Source of the DNA: Hydrogenovibrio sp. UBA650
GTDB taxonomy: Bacteria > Pseudomonadota > Gammaproteobacteria > Thiomicrospirales > Thiomicrospiraceae
NCBI GenBank assembly: GCA_002299245.1
Contig: DBOI01000115.1
Coordinates: 1 to 19,697 of the forward strand
DNA length: 19,697 bases
Reading direction: 5' to 3'
Below the pieces are notes generated by a model, which was not told where the DNA came from, did not search any database, and saw only the letters and a list, made by a program, of their open reading frames with translations. Below are positions 6,860-14,772 of this stretch, piece by piece. The number at the start of each line of letters is the position of its first letter. The first letter of the stretch is position 1. Both the position numbers and the translations under genes were made by a program.

Positions 6860-8827
6860 TTAATGAAGCTTTGGCTCTCCGGCTTCTGAATCCGGTGAAT
6901 CTCCACTCATATCATCTTCCACCATATCATCGGCTTTAGTTTCAACCTCATCAGCATCCACATCTTCCGCTCCATTTTGCATATCTTTATCTTCTGGCTC
7001 TTGCCAATCTTTTGGCTCACCAACCGGAAGACCTTCCATAATATTCTTAACCTGGTCAGCATCGATAGTTTCGTACTTCATCAAAGCTTCAGTCATGATC
7101 TCAAGTTCTTCCGAACGATCTTTCAAAATCTGAGTAGCACGCTCGTAGTTACGATCAATAAGGTTGCGAATTTCTTCATCAATCTTCTTAGAAATTTCGC
7201 CAGAGACATTAGCATTACGAGAAGTTCCCATGAAACTACCGTTATCATCTTCTTCATACATTAGAGGACCAAGAGAGTCTGAAAGCCCCCACTTGGTGAC
7301 CATATTTCGGGCAATAGTAGTAGCACGCTCAATATCGTTACTAGCGCCAGTTGTTACCGCATCAGGACCATAAATTAACTCCTCAGCAACTCGCCCTCCA
7401 TACAAGCTAGAGAGCTGACTTTCCAACTTTTGCTTAGAATAACTATAGCTGTCCTCTTCAGGCAGGTACATGGTGACACCTAGTGCTCGCCCACGAGGCA
7501 TAATACTAACCTTATAGACAGGGTCATGCTCCGGCACCAACCAACCAACAATGGCGTGGCCGGCTTCGTGATAAGCGGTCATTCGACGTTCTTTTTCACT
7601 CATCACCATCGACTTACGCTCAACACCCATCAAGATTTTGTCTTTAGCTTTTTCAAAGTGCTGTTGAGTCACCAACTTTGAATTTTCACGTGCAGCGAAA
7701 AGTGCAGCCTCGTTAACAAGGTTTGCCAAGTCTGCACCAGAAAACCCTGGCGTACCACGAGCAATATAGGATGGATTGACATCGTCAGCCAGAGGCACTT
7801 TACGCATGTGTACTTTTAGAATCTGTTCACGACCACGAATATCAGGCAGACCGACTGTTACCTGGCGGTCAAAGCGCCCTGGACGTAGCAGTGCCGGATC
7901 TAATACATCTGCACGGTTAGTAGCGGCAATAACAATAATTCCTTCATTACCCTCAAACCCATCCATTTCGACCAGCATTTGGTTCAGTGTCTGCTCTCGC
8001 TCATCGTTACCGCCACCCATTCCGGCGCCACGACTGCGTCCGACAGCGTCGATTTCATCGATAAAGATAATACATGGCGAGTGCGCTTTAGCCTGCTCAA
8101 ACATATCGCGAACACGAGAAGCACCCACACCGACAAACATTTCTACAAAATCAGAACCTGAAATTGTAAAGAAAGGTACTTTCGCCTCACCAGCAATCGC
8201 TTTTGCCAACAAGGTTTTACCAGTTCCAGGAGGCCCAACCATTAGAACACCGCGCGGGATATTACCACCAAGGTTTTGGTATTTAGAAGGGTCTTTTAAA
8301 AAGTCTACAATCTCACCAACTTCTTGCTTGGCTTCATCAGCTCCAGCAACATCATCAAGAGTCACTTTATTTTGATCATCAGTAAGCATTCGAGCCTTGG
8401 ACTTACCAAATGACATAGGTCCACCTTTGCCCCCCATGCCTCCACCTACTGAACGCATAAAGAATATCCAAACTGCAATCAACAACAGCATAGGGAACCA
8501 AGATATAAATATCTGCATTAAGACACTCTGCTGCTCTGGTGGCTGACCAGTAACTTTAACGTTATTGGCAAGTAGATCACCCATCAGGCCTAAATCGCCT
8601 GGATTATAGGTCACAAACGAACCGCCATTAACATAAACACCTTTAATGGTAGGGTCTTGGATATTGACACTGCTAACCTGGCCTTGACGAACTTGCTGAA
8701 TAAAGTCAGAGTAGTCTAGGCGACTAGATTTTTTCTGTCCCTGAGAACTGAAATGATTAAATACCGACATCAACACCATCGCTACAACAGCCCAGATCAG
8801 CACATTTTTTAACATATCGTTTTTCAT
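6860..8827 (-). CDS. ftsH: ATP-dependent zinc metalloprotease FtsH
   Basis: A 655-residue inner-membrane AAA+ protease that degrades misassembled membrane proteins and unstable regulators. Order of elements: N-terminal transmembrane helix (about 7-23), periplasmic domain, second helix (about 104-124), then the AAA+ module with Walker A GPPGTGKT (198-205), Walker B IIFIDEID (253-260) and the arginine-finger region RPGRFDRQ (315-322). The M41 protease domain has zinc motif HEAGH (420-424) and a likely third ligand Asp498 in NDIERAT. The last 50 residues are strongly acidic and low-complexity, the usual variable tail. The start at 8827 has an AAGG motif at good spacing; Met5 would align better with E. 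coli FtsH but has no ribosome binding site. It follows rlmE after a 139-bp leader. Confidence 0.98.
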   Translation of the reverse strand: MKNDMLKNVLIWAVVAMVLMSVFNHFSSQGQKKSSRLDYSDFIQQVRQGQVSSVNIQDPTIKGVYVNGGSFVTYNPGDLGLMGDLLANNVKVTGQPPEQQSVLMQIFISWFPMLLLIAVWIFFMRSVGGGMGGKGGPMSFGKSKARMLTDDQNKVTLDDVAGADEAKQEVGEIVDFLKDPSKYQNLGGNIPRGVLMVGPPGTGKTLLAKAIAGEAKVPFFTISGSDFVEMFVGVGASRVRDMFEQAKAHSPCIIFIDEIDAVGRSRGAGMGGGNDEREQTLNQMLVEMDGFEGNEGIIVIAATNRADVLDPALLRPGRFDRQVTVGLPDIRGREQILKVHMRKVPLADDVNPSYIARGTPGFSGADLANLVNEAALFAARENSKLVTQQHFEKAKDKILMGVERKSMVMSEKERRMTAYHEAGHAIVGWLVPEHDPVYKVSIMPRGRALGVTMYLPEEDSYSYSKQKLESQLSSLYGGRVAEELIYGPDAVTTGASNDIERATTIARNMVTKWGLSDSLGPLMYEEDDNGSFMGTSRNANVSGEISKKIDEEIRNLIDRNYERATQILKDRSEELEIMTEALMKYETIDADQVKNIMEGLPVGEPKDWQEPEDKDMQNGAEDVDADEVETKADDMVEDDMSGDSPDSEAGEPKLH

Positions 8828-8900
8828 TATTGACCTTACTAATTAACCCGCCTCAAAATTGGGCGCAACAATACTTTTTTTATAAATTTTAGTTTAGCAG

Positions 8901-8936
8901 ATTTTATCATAAATCAGGCTTATGCCTAATATACAA
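8901..8936 (-). promoter_or_regulatory. Candidate promoter in the rlmE-ftsH gap
   Basis: The 139-bp gap 8828-8966 is AT-rich. On the minus strand it holds overlapping -10-like words TATGAT (8906-8911) and TAAAAT (8901-8906), with a TTGTAT word (8931-8936) at 19-nt spacing from the first. The spacing is not ideal and no sigma-32-type heat-shock promoter was recognised. The length of the gap, against the tight spacing elsewhere, suggests ftsH has its own promoter here. Confidence 0.28.
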
Positions 8937-8966
8937 AACTAATACTTGAATTTAACTTACTAACAG

Positions 8967-9584
8967 TTATTTTTTACCTCTCGCTAGTAAGTATATCTCT
9001 TTACTTCTTGGCCTGGAGGCCTTTGGTTTTCTGGTGATCACCTTAGTGTACTTAGAACGCAGGTCATCAAGCAGCTGATTATAACCTTCACCCTGAAAAA
9101 CCTTCATCAAAAGATCGCCATTCTGTTTCAAGACTTGATCAGCCAACTCTACACAGAGTTCAACCAGATACATCGCTCTAGGAATATCAACACCTTTATT
9201 ACCACTCATATTTGGTGCCATATCCGACATCACAACATCAACATTGCGGCCATCAAGCGAAGACAACAGATTTTCATAGACTTCATCTTCGCGAAAATCG
9301 CCTTGAATAAAGGTTACTCCAGCAAACGGCTCCACCGGTAGAATGTCTAGCGCAAATACCTCTCCTTTGTCGCCAACCTTATGTGTCGTCCATTGAGACC
9401 ATCCTCCAGGGGCTGCACCTAAATCAACTACACACATCCCAGGCTTAAACAGTCTATCTTTATCATCTATTTCCTGCAGCTTATAAACTGCTCTAGAACG
9501 CCAACCTTCTTGTTTTGCCTTAAGCACATAATGGTCATCAAAATGCTCTTTTAACCAACCAGCGCTGGATTTACTTCTCGCCAT
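8967..9584 (-). CDS. rlmE: 23S rRNA (uridine-2'-O)-methyltransferase RlmE (FtsJ/RrmJ)
   Basis: A 205-residue SAM-dependent methyltransferase that 2'-O-methylates U2552 (E. coli numbering) in the A-loop of 23S rRNA at a late stage of 50S assembly. The SAM-binding motif LGAAPGGWSQ is at 55-64. The catalytic K-D-K-E tetrad of the family is complete: Lys35 (SRAVYKLQEID), Asp121 (VVMSDMAPN), Lys161 (LLMKVFQGEG) and Glu196 (RSKEIYLL). The basic N-terminus (MARSKSSAGW) and length match the family. It is upstream of ftsH and divergent from yhbY, the arrangement conserved in gammaproteobacteria. The divergent promoters must lie in the 60 bp at 9585-9644, but I could not assign them. Confidence 0.98.
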   Translation of the reverse strand: MARSKSSAGWLKEHFDDHYVLKAKQEGWRSRAVYKLQEIDDKDRLFKPGMCVVDLGAAPGGWSQWTTHKVGDKGEVFALDILPVEPFAGVTFIQGDFREDEVYENLLSSLDGRNVDVVMSDMAPNMSGNKGVDIPRAMYLVELCVELADQVLKQNGDLLMKVFQGEGYNQLLDDLRSKYTKVITRKPKASRPRSKEIYLLARGKK

Positions 9585-9644
9585 AACCCGTTTTCAATTA
9601 AAATACTTCGTTTAATGTAAATAAGAACAAAATTGGAATATTCA

Positions 9645-9950
9645 ATGAGCAAAACTCAAAAACTCACCCAAAAACAGAAAAAATTTCTTACCGGAGTTGC
9701 TCACGGCCTCAATCCTATGATTATGATTGGAGCCAACGGGGTGACTGAGAGCTTAATGGCCGAGCTTGAAAGCACCTTAGAACATCATGAAATCCTCAAG
9801 ATCAAAATGGCCGGTGCGGATCGTGAAGACCGAAAAACCATTGTTGACTATATTCTTGAGCAGACTGGCGCGCAACTAGTTCAATCAATTGGTAAAATCT
9901 GTGTTATCTACCGAAAAAGCCAGGATTCCGATTTCGATCTTCCCAAATAA
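9645..9950 (+). CDS. yhbY: YhbY family ribosome assembly RNA-binding protein (CRM domain)
   Basis: The only plus-strand protein gene in the window. It encodes a small CRM-domain RNA-binding protein associated with pre-50S ribosomal particles. Visible features are the basic N-terminal helix (KTQKLTQKQKKFLTGVAHGLNP), the GANG loop at about 30-33 corresponding to the GxxG element of CRM domains, and the stretch HHEILKIKMAGADREDRK. I chose the ATG at 9645 (101 residues, MSKTQKLTQ), which has a GGA about 7 nt upstream. A TTG four codons earlier (9633) would add MEYS, but it lies on the likely ribosome binding site and is less probable. It is divergent from rlmE and convergent with metZ. Confidence 0.93.
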   Translation: MSKTQKLTQKQKKFLTGVAHGLNPMIMIGANGVTESLMAELESTLEHHEILKIKMAGADREDRKTIVDYILEQTGAQLVQSIGKICVIYRKSQDSDFDLPK

Positions 9951-9966
9951 ATTTAACCAATTAAAT

Positions 9967-9982
9967 TAACAGGCCTGTTAAA
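9967..9982. repeat. 16-bp perfect palindrome between yhbY and metZ
   Basis: TTAACAGGCCTGTTAA, in the 43-bp gap between the convergent stop codons of yhbY and metZ, is a perfect palindrome. It has no loop and no T-tract, so it is a poor intrinsic terminator. It contains the CAGGCCT word that recurs across the window, and similar, less complete copies lie in folC (13638-13651) and truA (18809-18822). Confidence 0.6.
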
Positions 9983-9993
9983 TCCGTTCAAAA

Positions 9994-11172
9994 TTAAACA
10001 ATCTTATTCAGGCCTGCTGCCAAATCCTTTTTAATATCTTCGATCGATTCTAGACCTACAGAAATTCTAATCAAGTTATCAGAGATACCTGTCGCCAACT
10101 TAATCTCGGGTTCTATCCTGCTATGGGTAGTAGTTGCCGGATGAGTAATACTGGTTTTAACATCCCCCAAATTGGCAGTAATTGACAGCATTTTTGTATT
10201 ATCAATCACCTGCCAGGCTTCATCTTGGCCACCTCTAATTTTAAAACTAACCAAGCCACCACCTGCTGACATCTGCTTAAGGCCAAGCTCATACTGAGGG
10301 TGAGATTCTAGTCCAGGATAAAATACTTCATCCACAGCTGGGTGTTCTACCAACCACTGCGACAGCTGCATTGCATTTTCACAGTGCGCTTTCATTCTTA
10401 CCGACAGTGTTTCTAGACCTTTTAGAAAAATCCACGCATTAAAGGTACTCATGGTTGGTCCTGCTGTGCGCATAAAGCCATAAATCTCCTCGCCCACTAA
10501 ATCGGCAGACCCAACTACAGCGCCACCTACAGCGCGTCCTTGACCATCAATAAATTTGGTTGCAGAGTGGATTACAATATCTGCACCCTGTTCGAGAGGA
10601 CGTTGCAATATAGGTGTGCAAAAGCAGTTATCCACAATCAGTAAACTGTCATGCTGTTTCGCAAGCTGACTTAATGCTTCTAAATCCGCAATTTCAGTTA
10701 ATGGGTTGGATGGCGTCTCGAGAAAAAATGCTTTTGTATTTGGCTTAACAGCTCCCTGCCACTCGGTCAGGTCGGTTTGCGAAACGAAAGTAATCCCAAT
10801 ACCAAATCGAGTTAGGTACTTGGTAAGCAAGACTTTAGTGGTTCCAAAAATACTCTGAGAAGAAACAATATGATCGCCAGCTTCAAGCAGAGACATAAAA
10901 GTCGCAAGAATTGCCGACATACCTGAAGCCGTTGCTACACAAGACTCCCCTCCTTCCATTGCCGCTAGACGGTTTTCAAATGCCCGTACTGTTGGATTGG
11001 TAAATCGAGAGTAGATATTTCCGGTTTCTTCACCACTAAAACGCGCCGCAGCCTGGGCCGCAGATTGGTAACGAAAACTGGAAGTTGGAAATATCGCTTC
11101 GCTATTCTCCTGCTCGGGAGTTTGTTCATAGCCCTCGCGTATCGCCAAGGTTTCAAGATCAAAAGAATTCAT
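9994..11172 (-). CDS. metZ: O-succinylhomoserine sulfhydrylase (PLP-dependent, Cys/Met metabolism family)
   Basis: A fold-type I PLP enzyme of the Cys/Met metabolism family. It probably makes homocysteine directly from an acylated homoserine and sulfide, bypassing cystathionine. Visible motifs are YSRFTNPT near residues 54-61, which binds the cofactor phosphate, ATASGMSAI in the glycine-turn region, and SATKFIDGQGRAVGG containing the Schiff-base lysine (Lys206 from my start). The IDGQGR stretch resembles MetZ of Pseudomonas more than MetB or MetC. Succinyl versus acetyl specificity cannot be decided from sequence. I use the ATG at 11172 (392 residues, MNSFDLETL) instead of a TTG two codons earlier. 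It begins 9 nt after the purF stop, the usual purF-metZ pairing. Confidence 0.93.
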   Translation of the reverse strand: MNSFDLETLAIREGYEQTPEQENSEAIFPTSSFRYQSAAQAAARFSGEETGNIYSRFTNPTVRAFENRLAAMEGGESCVATASGMSAILATFMSLLEAGDHIVSSQSIFGTTKVLLTKYLTRFGIGITFVSQTDLTEWQGAVKPNTKAFFLETPSNPLTEIADLEALSQLAKQHDSLLIVDNCFCTPILQRPLEQGADIVIHSATKFIDGQGRAVGGAVVGSADLVGEEIYGFMRTAGPTMSTFNAWIFLKGLETLSVRMKAHCENAMQLSQWLVEHPAVDEVFYPGLESHPQYELGLKQMSAGGGLVSFKIRGGQDEAWQVIDNTKMLSITANLGDVKTSITHPATTTHSRIEPEIKLATGISDNLIRISVGLESIEDIKKDLAAGLNKIV

Positions 11173-11181
11173 GTACAAACT

Positions 11182-12702
11182 TTAATTCGCTGCATTATGC
11201 AGGCCTACCGTCTCTTTACCTGGAGCTGGCTGTGCTGCTTTAGCTTCATCATTTCGGTTGGCATCAAGTGAAGCAAGATACTCTTCGGTAATGTCACCAG
11301 TTGCGTAAACACCACTGAAACATGAGGTATCAAAATTTGGTATTGCTTCGTTACCAACACCAACCGCTTCAATCAGATCATCAAGATCTTGATAGATCAA
11401 CTTATCGCAACCAATCACTTCGGCTACCTCTTCAGTAGTACGGCCGCTGGCAACCAATTCGGACGGTGACGGCATATCAATACCGTATACATAAGGATAA
11501 CGAACCGCCGGAGCAGCAGAGGCAAAGTAAACCTTTTTCGCACCAGAGTCACGCGCCATCTGCACAATCTGACCCGAGGTAGTACCGCGCACAATCGAAT
11601 CATCAACCAGTACAACATTCTTACCTTCAAACTCAAGATCAATCGGATTCAACTTCTGACGAACAGACTTTTTACGCTGGTTCTGGCCCGGCATAATAAA
11701 GGTACGGCCAATGTAACGGTTTTTGATAAAACCTTCTCGATAAGGTACATCCAGTTTACTCGCAAGCTGTATTGCAGAAGTACGACTGGTATCAGGAATC
11801 GGCATCACCACATCAATATCGTTATCTGGCCATTCACGAAGAATTTTCTCAGCCAGTTTCTCACCCATACGCAGACGAGATTTATACACTGAGATATCAT
11901 CCATCATCGAATCTGGTCGGGCCAAATAGACATACTCAAAAATACATGGCGAGTATTTAGGGTTCTCCGCACACTGCTGGAATGCAATATCACCCTGCTC
12001 AGTTATAACCACAGCCTCACCGGGAGCCAAATCTTTAATCAACTCGAAACCAAGACCATCGAGAGCTACAGATTCAGATGCCACCATATAATCAGTGCCT
12101 TTCTCGGTTACTCTTTTGCCAACCACTACTGGGCGCAAACCATGCGGGTCACGAAAAGAGACCATTCCAAAATTAGCAATCAAGCCGATTGCAGCATAAC
12201 CACCTCGAACACGACGGTGGACGTGTCTAATCGCATTAAAAACATCTTCTTGATCAATAAACAGCTTTTTCTGCTCCATCAACTCGTGAGCAAAAACATT
12301 GAGAAGCACTTCAGAATCAGAATTAGTATTCAGATGACGAAGATCATCTTTATAGATATCTTCTGCAACTTCTTCAGCATTGGTCAGATTGCCATTATGG
12401 CCCATGGCGATGCCGTAGGGTGAATTCACATAAAATGGCTGGGCTTCAGCGCTTGAAGATGATCCAGCAGTTGGATAACGAACATGACCAATACCGGTAG
12501 TACCATGAAGATCACGCATATGGCGGGTTCTAAATACATCTTTAACCATGCCGTTGTCTTTACGTTGATAAAAACGACCATTCTCAGTGGTAACAATTCC
12601 AGCCGCATCTTGACCACGATGCTGCAAAATAGTTAAGGAGTCATAGATCTCCTGGTTAACGTATTGACCTGAGCCGGAAACGATTCCAACAATACCGCAC
12701 AT
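11182..12702 (-). CDS. purF: Amidophosphoribosyltransferase (glutamine PRPP amidotransferase)
   Basis: A 506-residue enzyme catalysing the first committed step of purine synthesis: ammonia transfer from glutamine to PRPP to give 5-phosphoribosylamine. The N-terminal Ntn glutaminase begins MCGIVGIVSG, so Cys2 is the nucleophile after Met removal and there is no propeptide, as in E. coli. The GHNGNL stretch (101-106) belongs to the glutamine site. The PRPP-binding loop VLVDDSIVRGTT is at 364-375. No four-cysteine iron-sulfur set of the Bacillus type is apparent. It follows the DedD-like gene by 21 nt; in many relatives cvpA lies at this point, but here there is no room for it. Confidence 0.98.
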   Translation of the reverse strand: MCGIVGIVSGSGQYVNQEIYDSLTILQHRGQDAAGIVTTENGRFYQRKDNGMVKDVFRTRHMRDLHGTTGIGHVRYPTAGSSSSAEAQPFYVNSPYGIAMGHNGNLTNAEEVAEDIYKDDLRHLNTNSDSEVLLNVFAHELMEQKKLFIDQEDVFNAIRHVHRRVRGGYAAIGLIANFGMVSFRDPHGLRPVVVGKRVTEKGTDYMVASESVALDGLGFELIKDLAPGEAVVITEQGDIAFQQCAENPKYSPCIFEYVYLARPDSMMDDISVYKSRLRMGEKLAEKILREWPDNDIDVVMPIPDTSRTSAIQLASKLDVPYREGFIKNRYIGRTFIMPGQNQRKKSVRQKLNPIDLEFEGKNVVLVDDSIVRGTTSGQIVQMARDSGAKKVYFASAAPAVRYPYVYGIDMPSPSELVASGRTTEEVAEVIGCDKLIYQDLDDLIEAVGVGNEAIPNFDTSCFSGVYATGDITEEYLASLDANRNDEAKAAQPAPGKETVGLHNAAN

Positions 12703-12723
12703 CTTTGCACACTCTCTTAGTTC

Positions 12724-13311
12724 TTATGAATTTTTGGGGAGTTGGCGAACCTCTCCGTTTGTTCGCAATATTGTATCTAATTTTTGCTTCGCTTTCTCAG
12801 CTTTAGACTTAGTTTTATATGGCCCGGCTCTAACAGAATAAACACGGGTTTTAGGGAAGTATTTGATATATACAGAATCACTGCTTACTTTATCGGCAAA
12901 CTTATTGGCCTGAGAAATATTATCAAAAGGTAACAGAATCACCACCCACTGGCCTGCATATTTATTATGCTTGGAAATATTATCGACATATTCTGCTTTC
13001 ACAGACTCTTTAATTTTAACTGTTTGATTTGTTGTTGCTTGTACTGTTTTTTCAGGTTGAGGTGCTAAATTAGCCACAGCTGTCGAAGAGCTTTGAATAG
13101 CATTTGACTGTAAATCTGTTAAGGGCTTTTGATTCTCATCAGGAAGGCGATAGGCATGTTCAACTGTTGGTAAGGTTTTTACTTCCTCAACCTCTTCTAC
13201 ACCGTCCGGTGAAAAATTAACCGGATTACTGTACCAAGCTGGCACAAATATAATAAGCAAAAGCAGCCAGATTGATGCACCCAATATTCTTTGCTTGCTA
13301 TGTAAGTCCAT
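12724..13311 (-). CDS. dedD: DedD-like SPOR-domain cell division protein
   Basis: A 195-residue inner-membrane protein with a short cytoplasmic N-terminus, one transmembrane helix at about residues 10-27 (LGASIWLLLLIIFVPAWY), and a Ser/Gln/Pro/Ala-rich periplasmic linker (about 60-115). The C-terminal SPOR domain spans about 118-190: GQWVVILLPFDNISQANKFADKV, then TRVYSVRAGPYKTKSKAEKAKQKL. SPOR domains bind septal peptidoglycan stripped of stem peptides, so a role at the division site is likely. The name dedD rests on topology and position between folC and purF; the sequence is divergent. It starts 3 nt after the folC stop, indicating tight coupling. Confidence 0.88.
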   Translation of the reverse strand: MDLHSKQRILGASIWLLLLIIFVPAWYSNPVNFSPDGVEEVEEVKTLPTVEHAYRLPDENQKPLTDLQSNAIQSSSTAVANLAPQPEKTVQATTNQTVKIKESVKAEYVDNISKHNKYAGQWVVILLPFDNISQANKFADKVSSDSVYIKYFPKTRVYSVRAGPYKTKSKAEKAKQKLDTILRTNGEVRQLPKNS

Positions 13312-13314
13312 AAT

Positions 13315-14607
13315 CTATTCCACTTGCTCTAATGCCTGGATAACTTGCGCCACTGTAAAGAAAGACCCCCAAGCTAACACCTCTCTAGCCTGTCGATTTC
13401 TTACAGTATCAACGGCCATTGAAATCGAATCTTCGCAGAAAATGCTACCCTTTTCAATTCCGGCAGATTCTAAAATTGTAGCAAGCTCTTTAACACCGGT
13501 TGCTCTTGGCACATCTCCGTTGGCGTTTAAATCCGCAATAAACCAATCATTCACAAATGGAGCGACAACTTCCACCATGGGTAACATATCTTTATCTTGC
13601 AGCGCCGAAAACACAGCGATAGGCTTGTGATCAAAATTACAGGCCTGTAAGTATTCAGCTAAAACTTCAGCTGACTGAGGATTATGTGCCACATCAATTA
13701 ACCAGTTCTGCTGACCAACCACTCTTTTTTCGAGACGGCCTGGGTGCTCTGAATGCTTTAAACCAATAGATATTGCACTATCAGAAACTGGCAAAGAACT
13801 ATGCATTTTTTTTAACAGGGCTATTACTCCGGCTGCGTTTTGGAACTGGAAATCTCCAAGTAGAGCTGGCCTGTCAAATTCAAATGTTCTTGTTTCAAAA
13901 CAAAAGTTCCAGTAGTCTGCATCTTGACCATAAAAGAAATCGCGATTAAGCAAACTCAAATTCACGTTGTTTTCATCAGCGTGTGAAATTAATGTCTGTG
14001 GTACCTCAGGATCAGAGCATATCGCCAATTTACCAGGCCTCATTATTCCGGCTTTCTCAACCGCGATCTGATTACGATCATCACCCAACCATTCAATATG
14101 GTCCACGCCTATAGCTGTGATTAAGGCGGCATCAGCATCTACCACATTAACTGCATCCAAACGTCCACCAAGGCCAACTTCCAAAACCACAACATCCAAC
14201 TCAGTGTCAGAAAACACTTTAAGCGCTGCCAGAGTCGAAAACTCAAAATATGTCAGTTTGATATTCTCGCGCTGGCTCTCAATATCAGTGAAAGCATCGA
14301 TAATCTGCTGGTCAGATGCCAATTCGTTGTTAATTTGGATGCGCTCATTAAAGCGGACAATATGCGGAGAAGTATAGGTGCCAACTTTGTAGCCTGCGGC
14401 CTGCAAAATCGCAGAGAGCATAGCAACACTAGAACCTTTGCCATTGGTTCCCGCAACTGAGATCACAATGGGAGCAGGCCTTAGAAGATTCATCCTTTCA
14501 GCAACAATTCGGATTCTTTCAAGACCGAGATCAATTTCCGAAGGGTGTAGATGAAGTAACCAGTCAACCCAATTATCAAGAGAAGACTGATTATCTGGTT
14601 TATTCAT
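13315..14607 (-). CDS. folC: Bifunctional folylpolyglutamate synthase / dihydrofolate synthase
   Basis: A 430-residue Mur-ligase-family enzyme that adds glutamate to dihydropteroate to make dihydrofolate and then extends the polyglutamate tail of reduced folates. The ATP-binding P-loop GTNGKGS is at residues 53-59 (VISVAGTNGKGSSVAMLSAIL). The ligase signatures TYTSPHIVRFNERI, LEVGLGGRLDAVNVV and ITAIGVDHIEWLGDD follow in order. IDVAHNPQSAEVL near residue 300 is the DxAHNP motif at the start of the C-terminal domain. Length is normal. It lies 165 bp after accD, the largest gap in the upper block, and runs into the dedD-like gene with a 3-nt gap. Confidence 0.97.
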   Translation of the reverse strand: MNKPDNQSSLDNWVDWLLHLHPSEIDLGLERIRIVAERMNLLRPAPIVISVAGTNGKGSSVAMLSAILQAAGYKVGTYTSPHIVRFNERIQINNELASDQQIIDAFTDIESQRENIKLTYFEFSTLAALKVFSDTELDVVVLEVGLGGRLDAVNVVDADAALITAIGVDHIEWLGDDRNQIAVEKAGIMRPGKLAICSDPEVPQTLISHADENNVNLSLLNRDFFYGQDADYWNFCFETRTFEFDRPALLGDFQFQNAAGVIALLKKMHSSLPVSDSAISIGLKHSEHPGRLEKRVVGQQNWLIDVAHNPQSAEVLAEYLQACNFDHKPIAVFSALQDKDMLPMVEVVAPFVNDWFIADLNANGDVPRATGVKELATILESAGIEKGSIFCEDSISMAVDTVRNRQAREVLAWGSFFTVAQVIQALEQVE

Positions 14608-14637
14608 AGTGAAATATTTTTATTTGTATTAGACAGT

Positions 14638-14643
14638 ATTATC
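14638..14643 (-). promoter_or_regulatory. Candidate -10 element upstream of folC
   Basis: Minus-strand GATAAT (5/6 match to TATAAT), about 30 nt before the folC ATG, in the accD-folC gap. The 17-nt upstream position carries TTTCGC, a poor -35. It is offered only because the gap and the hairpin at 14734-14747 suggest a transcription boundary here. Confidence 0.25.
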
Positions 14644-14733
14644 ACCAAATGGAGAGAGAGGCGAAAATATAGAGCTTTTCGAGAACCGTAGCGCAATTTA
14701 CATAGAAATACATGAGCAACGGAAGCACAGAAA

Positions 14734-14747
14734 GCTACATTTGTAGC
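14734..14747 (-). terminator. Possible weak terminator hairpin after accD
   Basis: The plus-strand sequence GCTACATTTGTAGC folds into a GCTAC/GTAGC stem with a 4-nt loop, 25 nt past the accD stop. Read on the minus strand it is followed by TTTCTG, a short, imperfect T-tract. Stem and tail are weaker than those of the ftsH terminator, so attenuated read-through into folC is as likely as full termination. Confidence 0.35.
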
Positions 14748-14772
14748 CTCTATAGTCTGGTGAGAAGGCTAT

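Noticed and set aside
7776..8375. 199-residue plus-strand open frame opposite ftsH
   Set aside because: It lies antisense to the conserved AAA+ domain of ftsH. Its Ser/Pro/Arg/Thr-rich composition is that of a reverse-frame shadow, and it has no recognisable motif.
8916..8930. AGGCTTATGCCT palindrome after rlmE, considered as a terminator
   Set aside because: The stem is only 4-6 bp with a tiny loop and no T-tract on either strand; it more likely overlaps the ftsH promoter region by chance.
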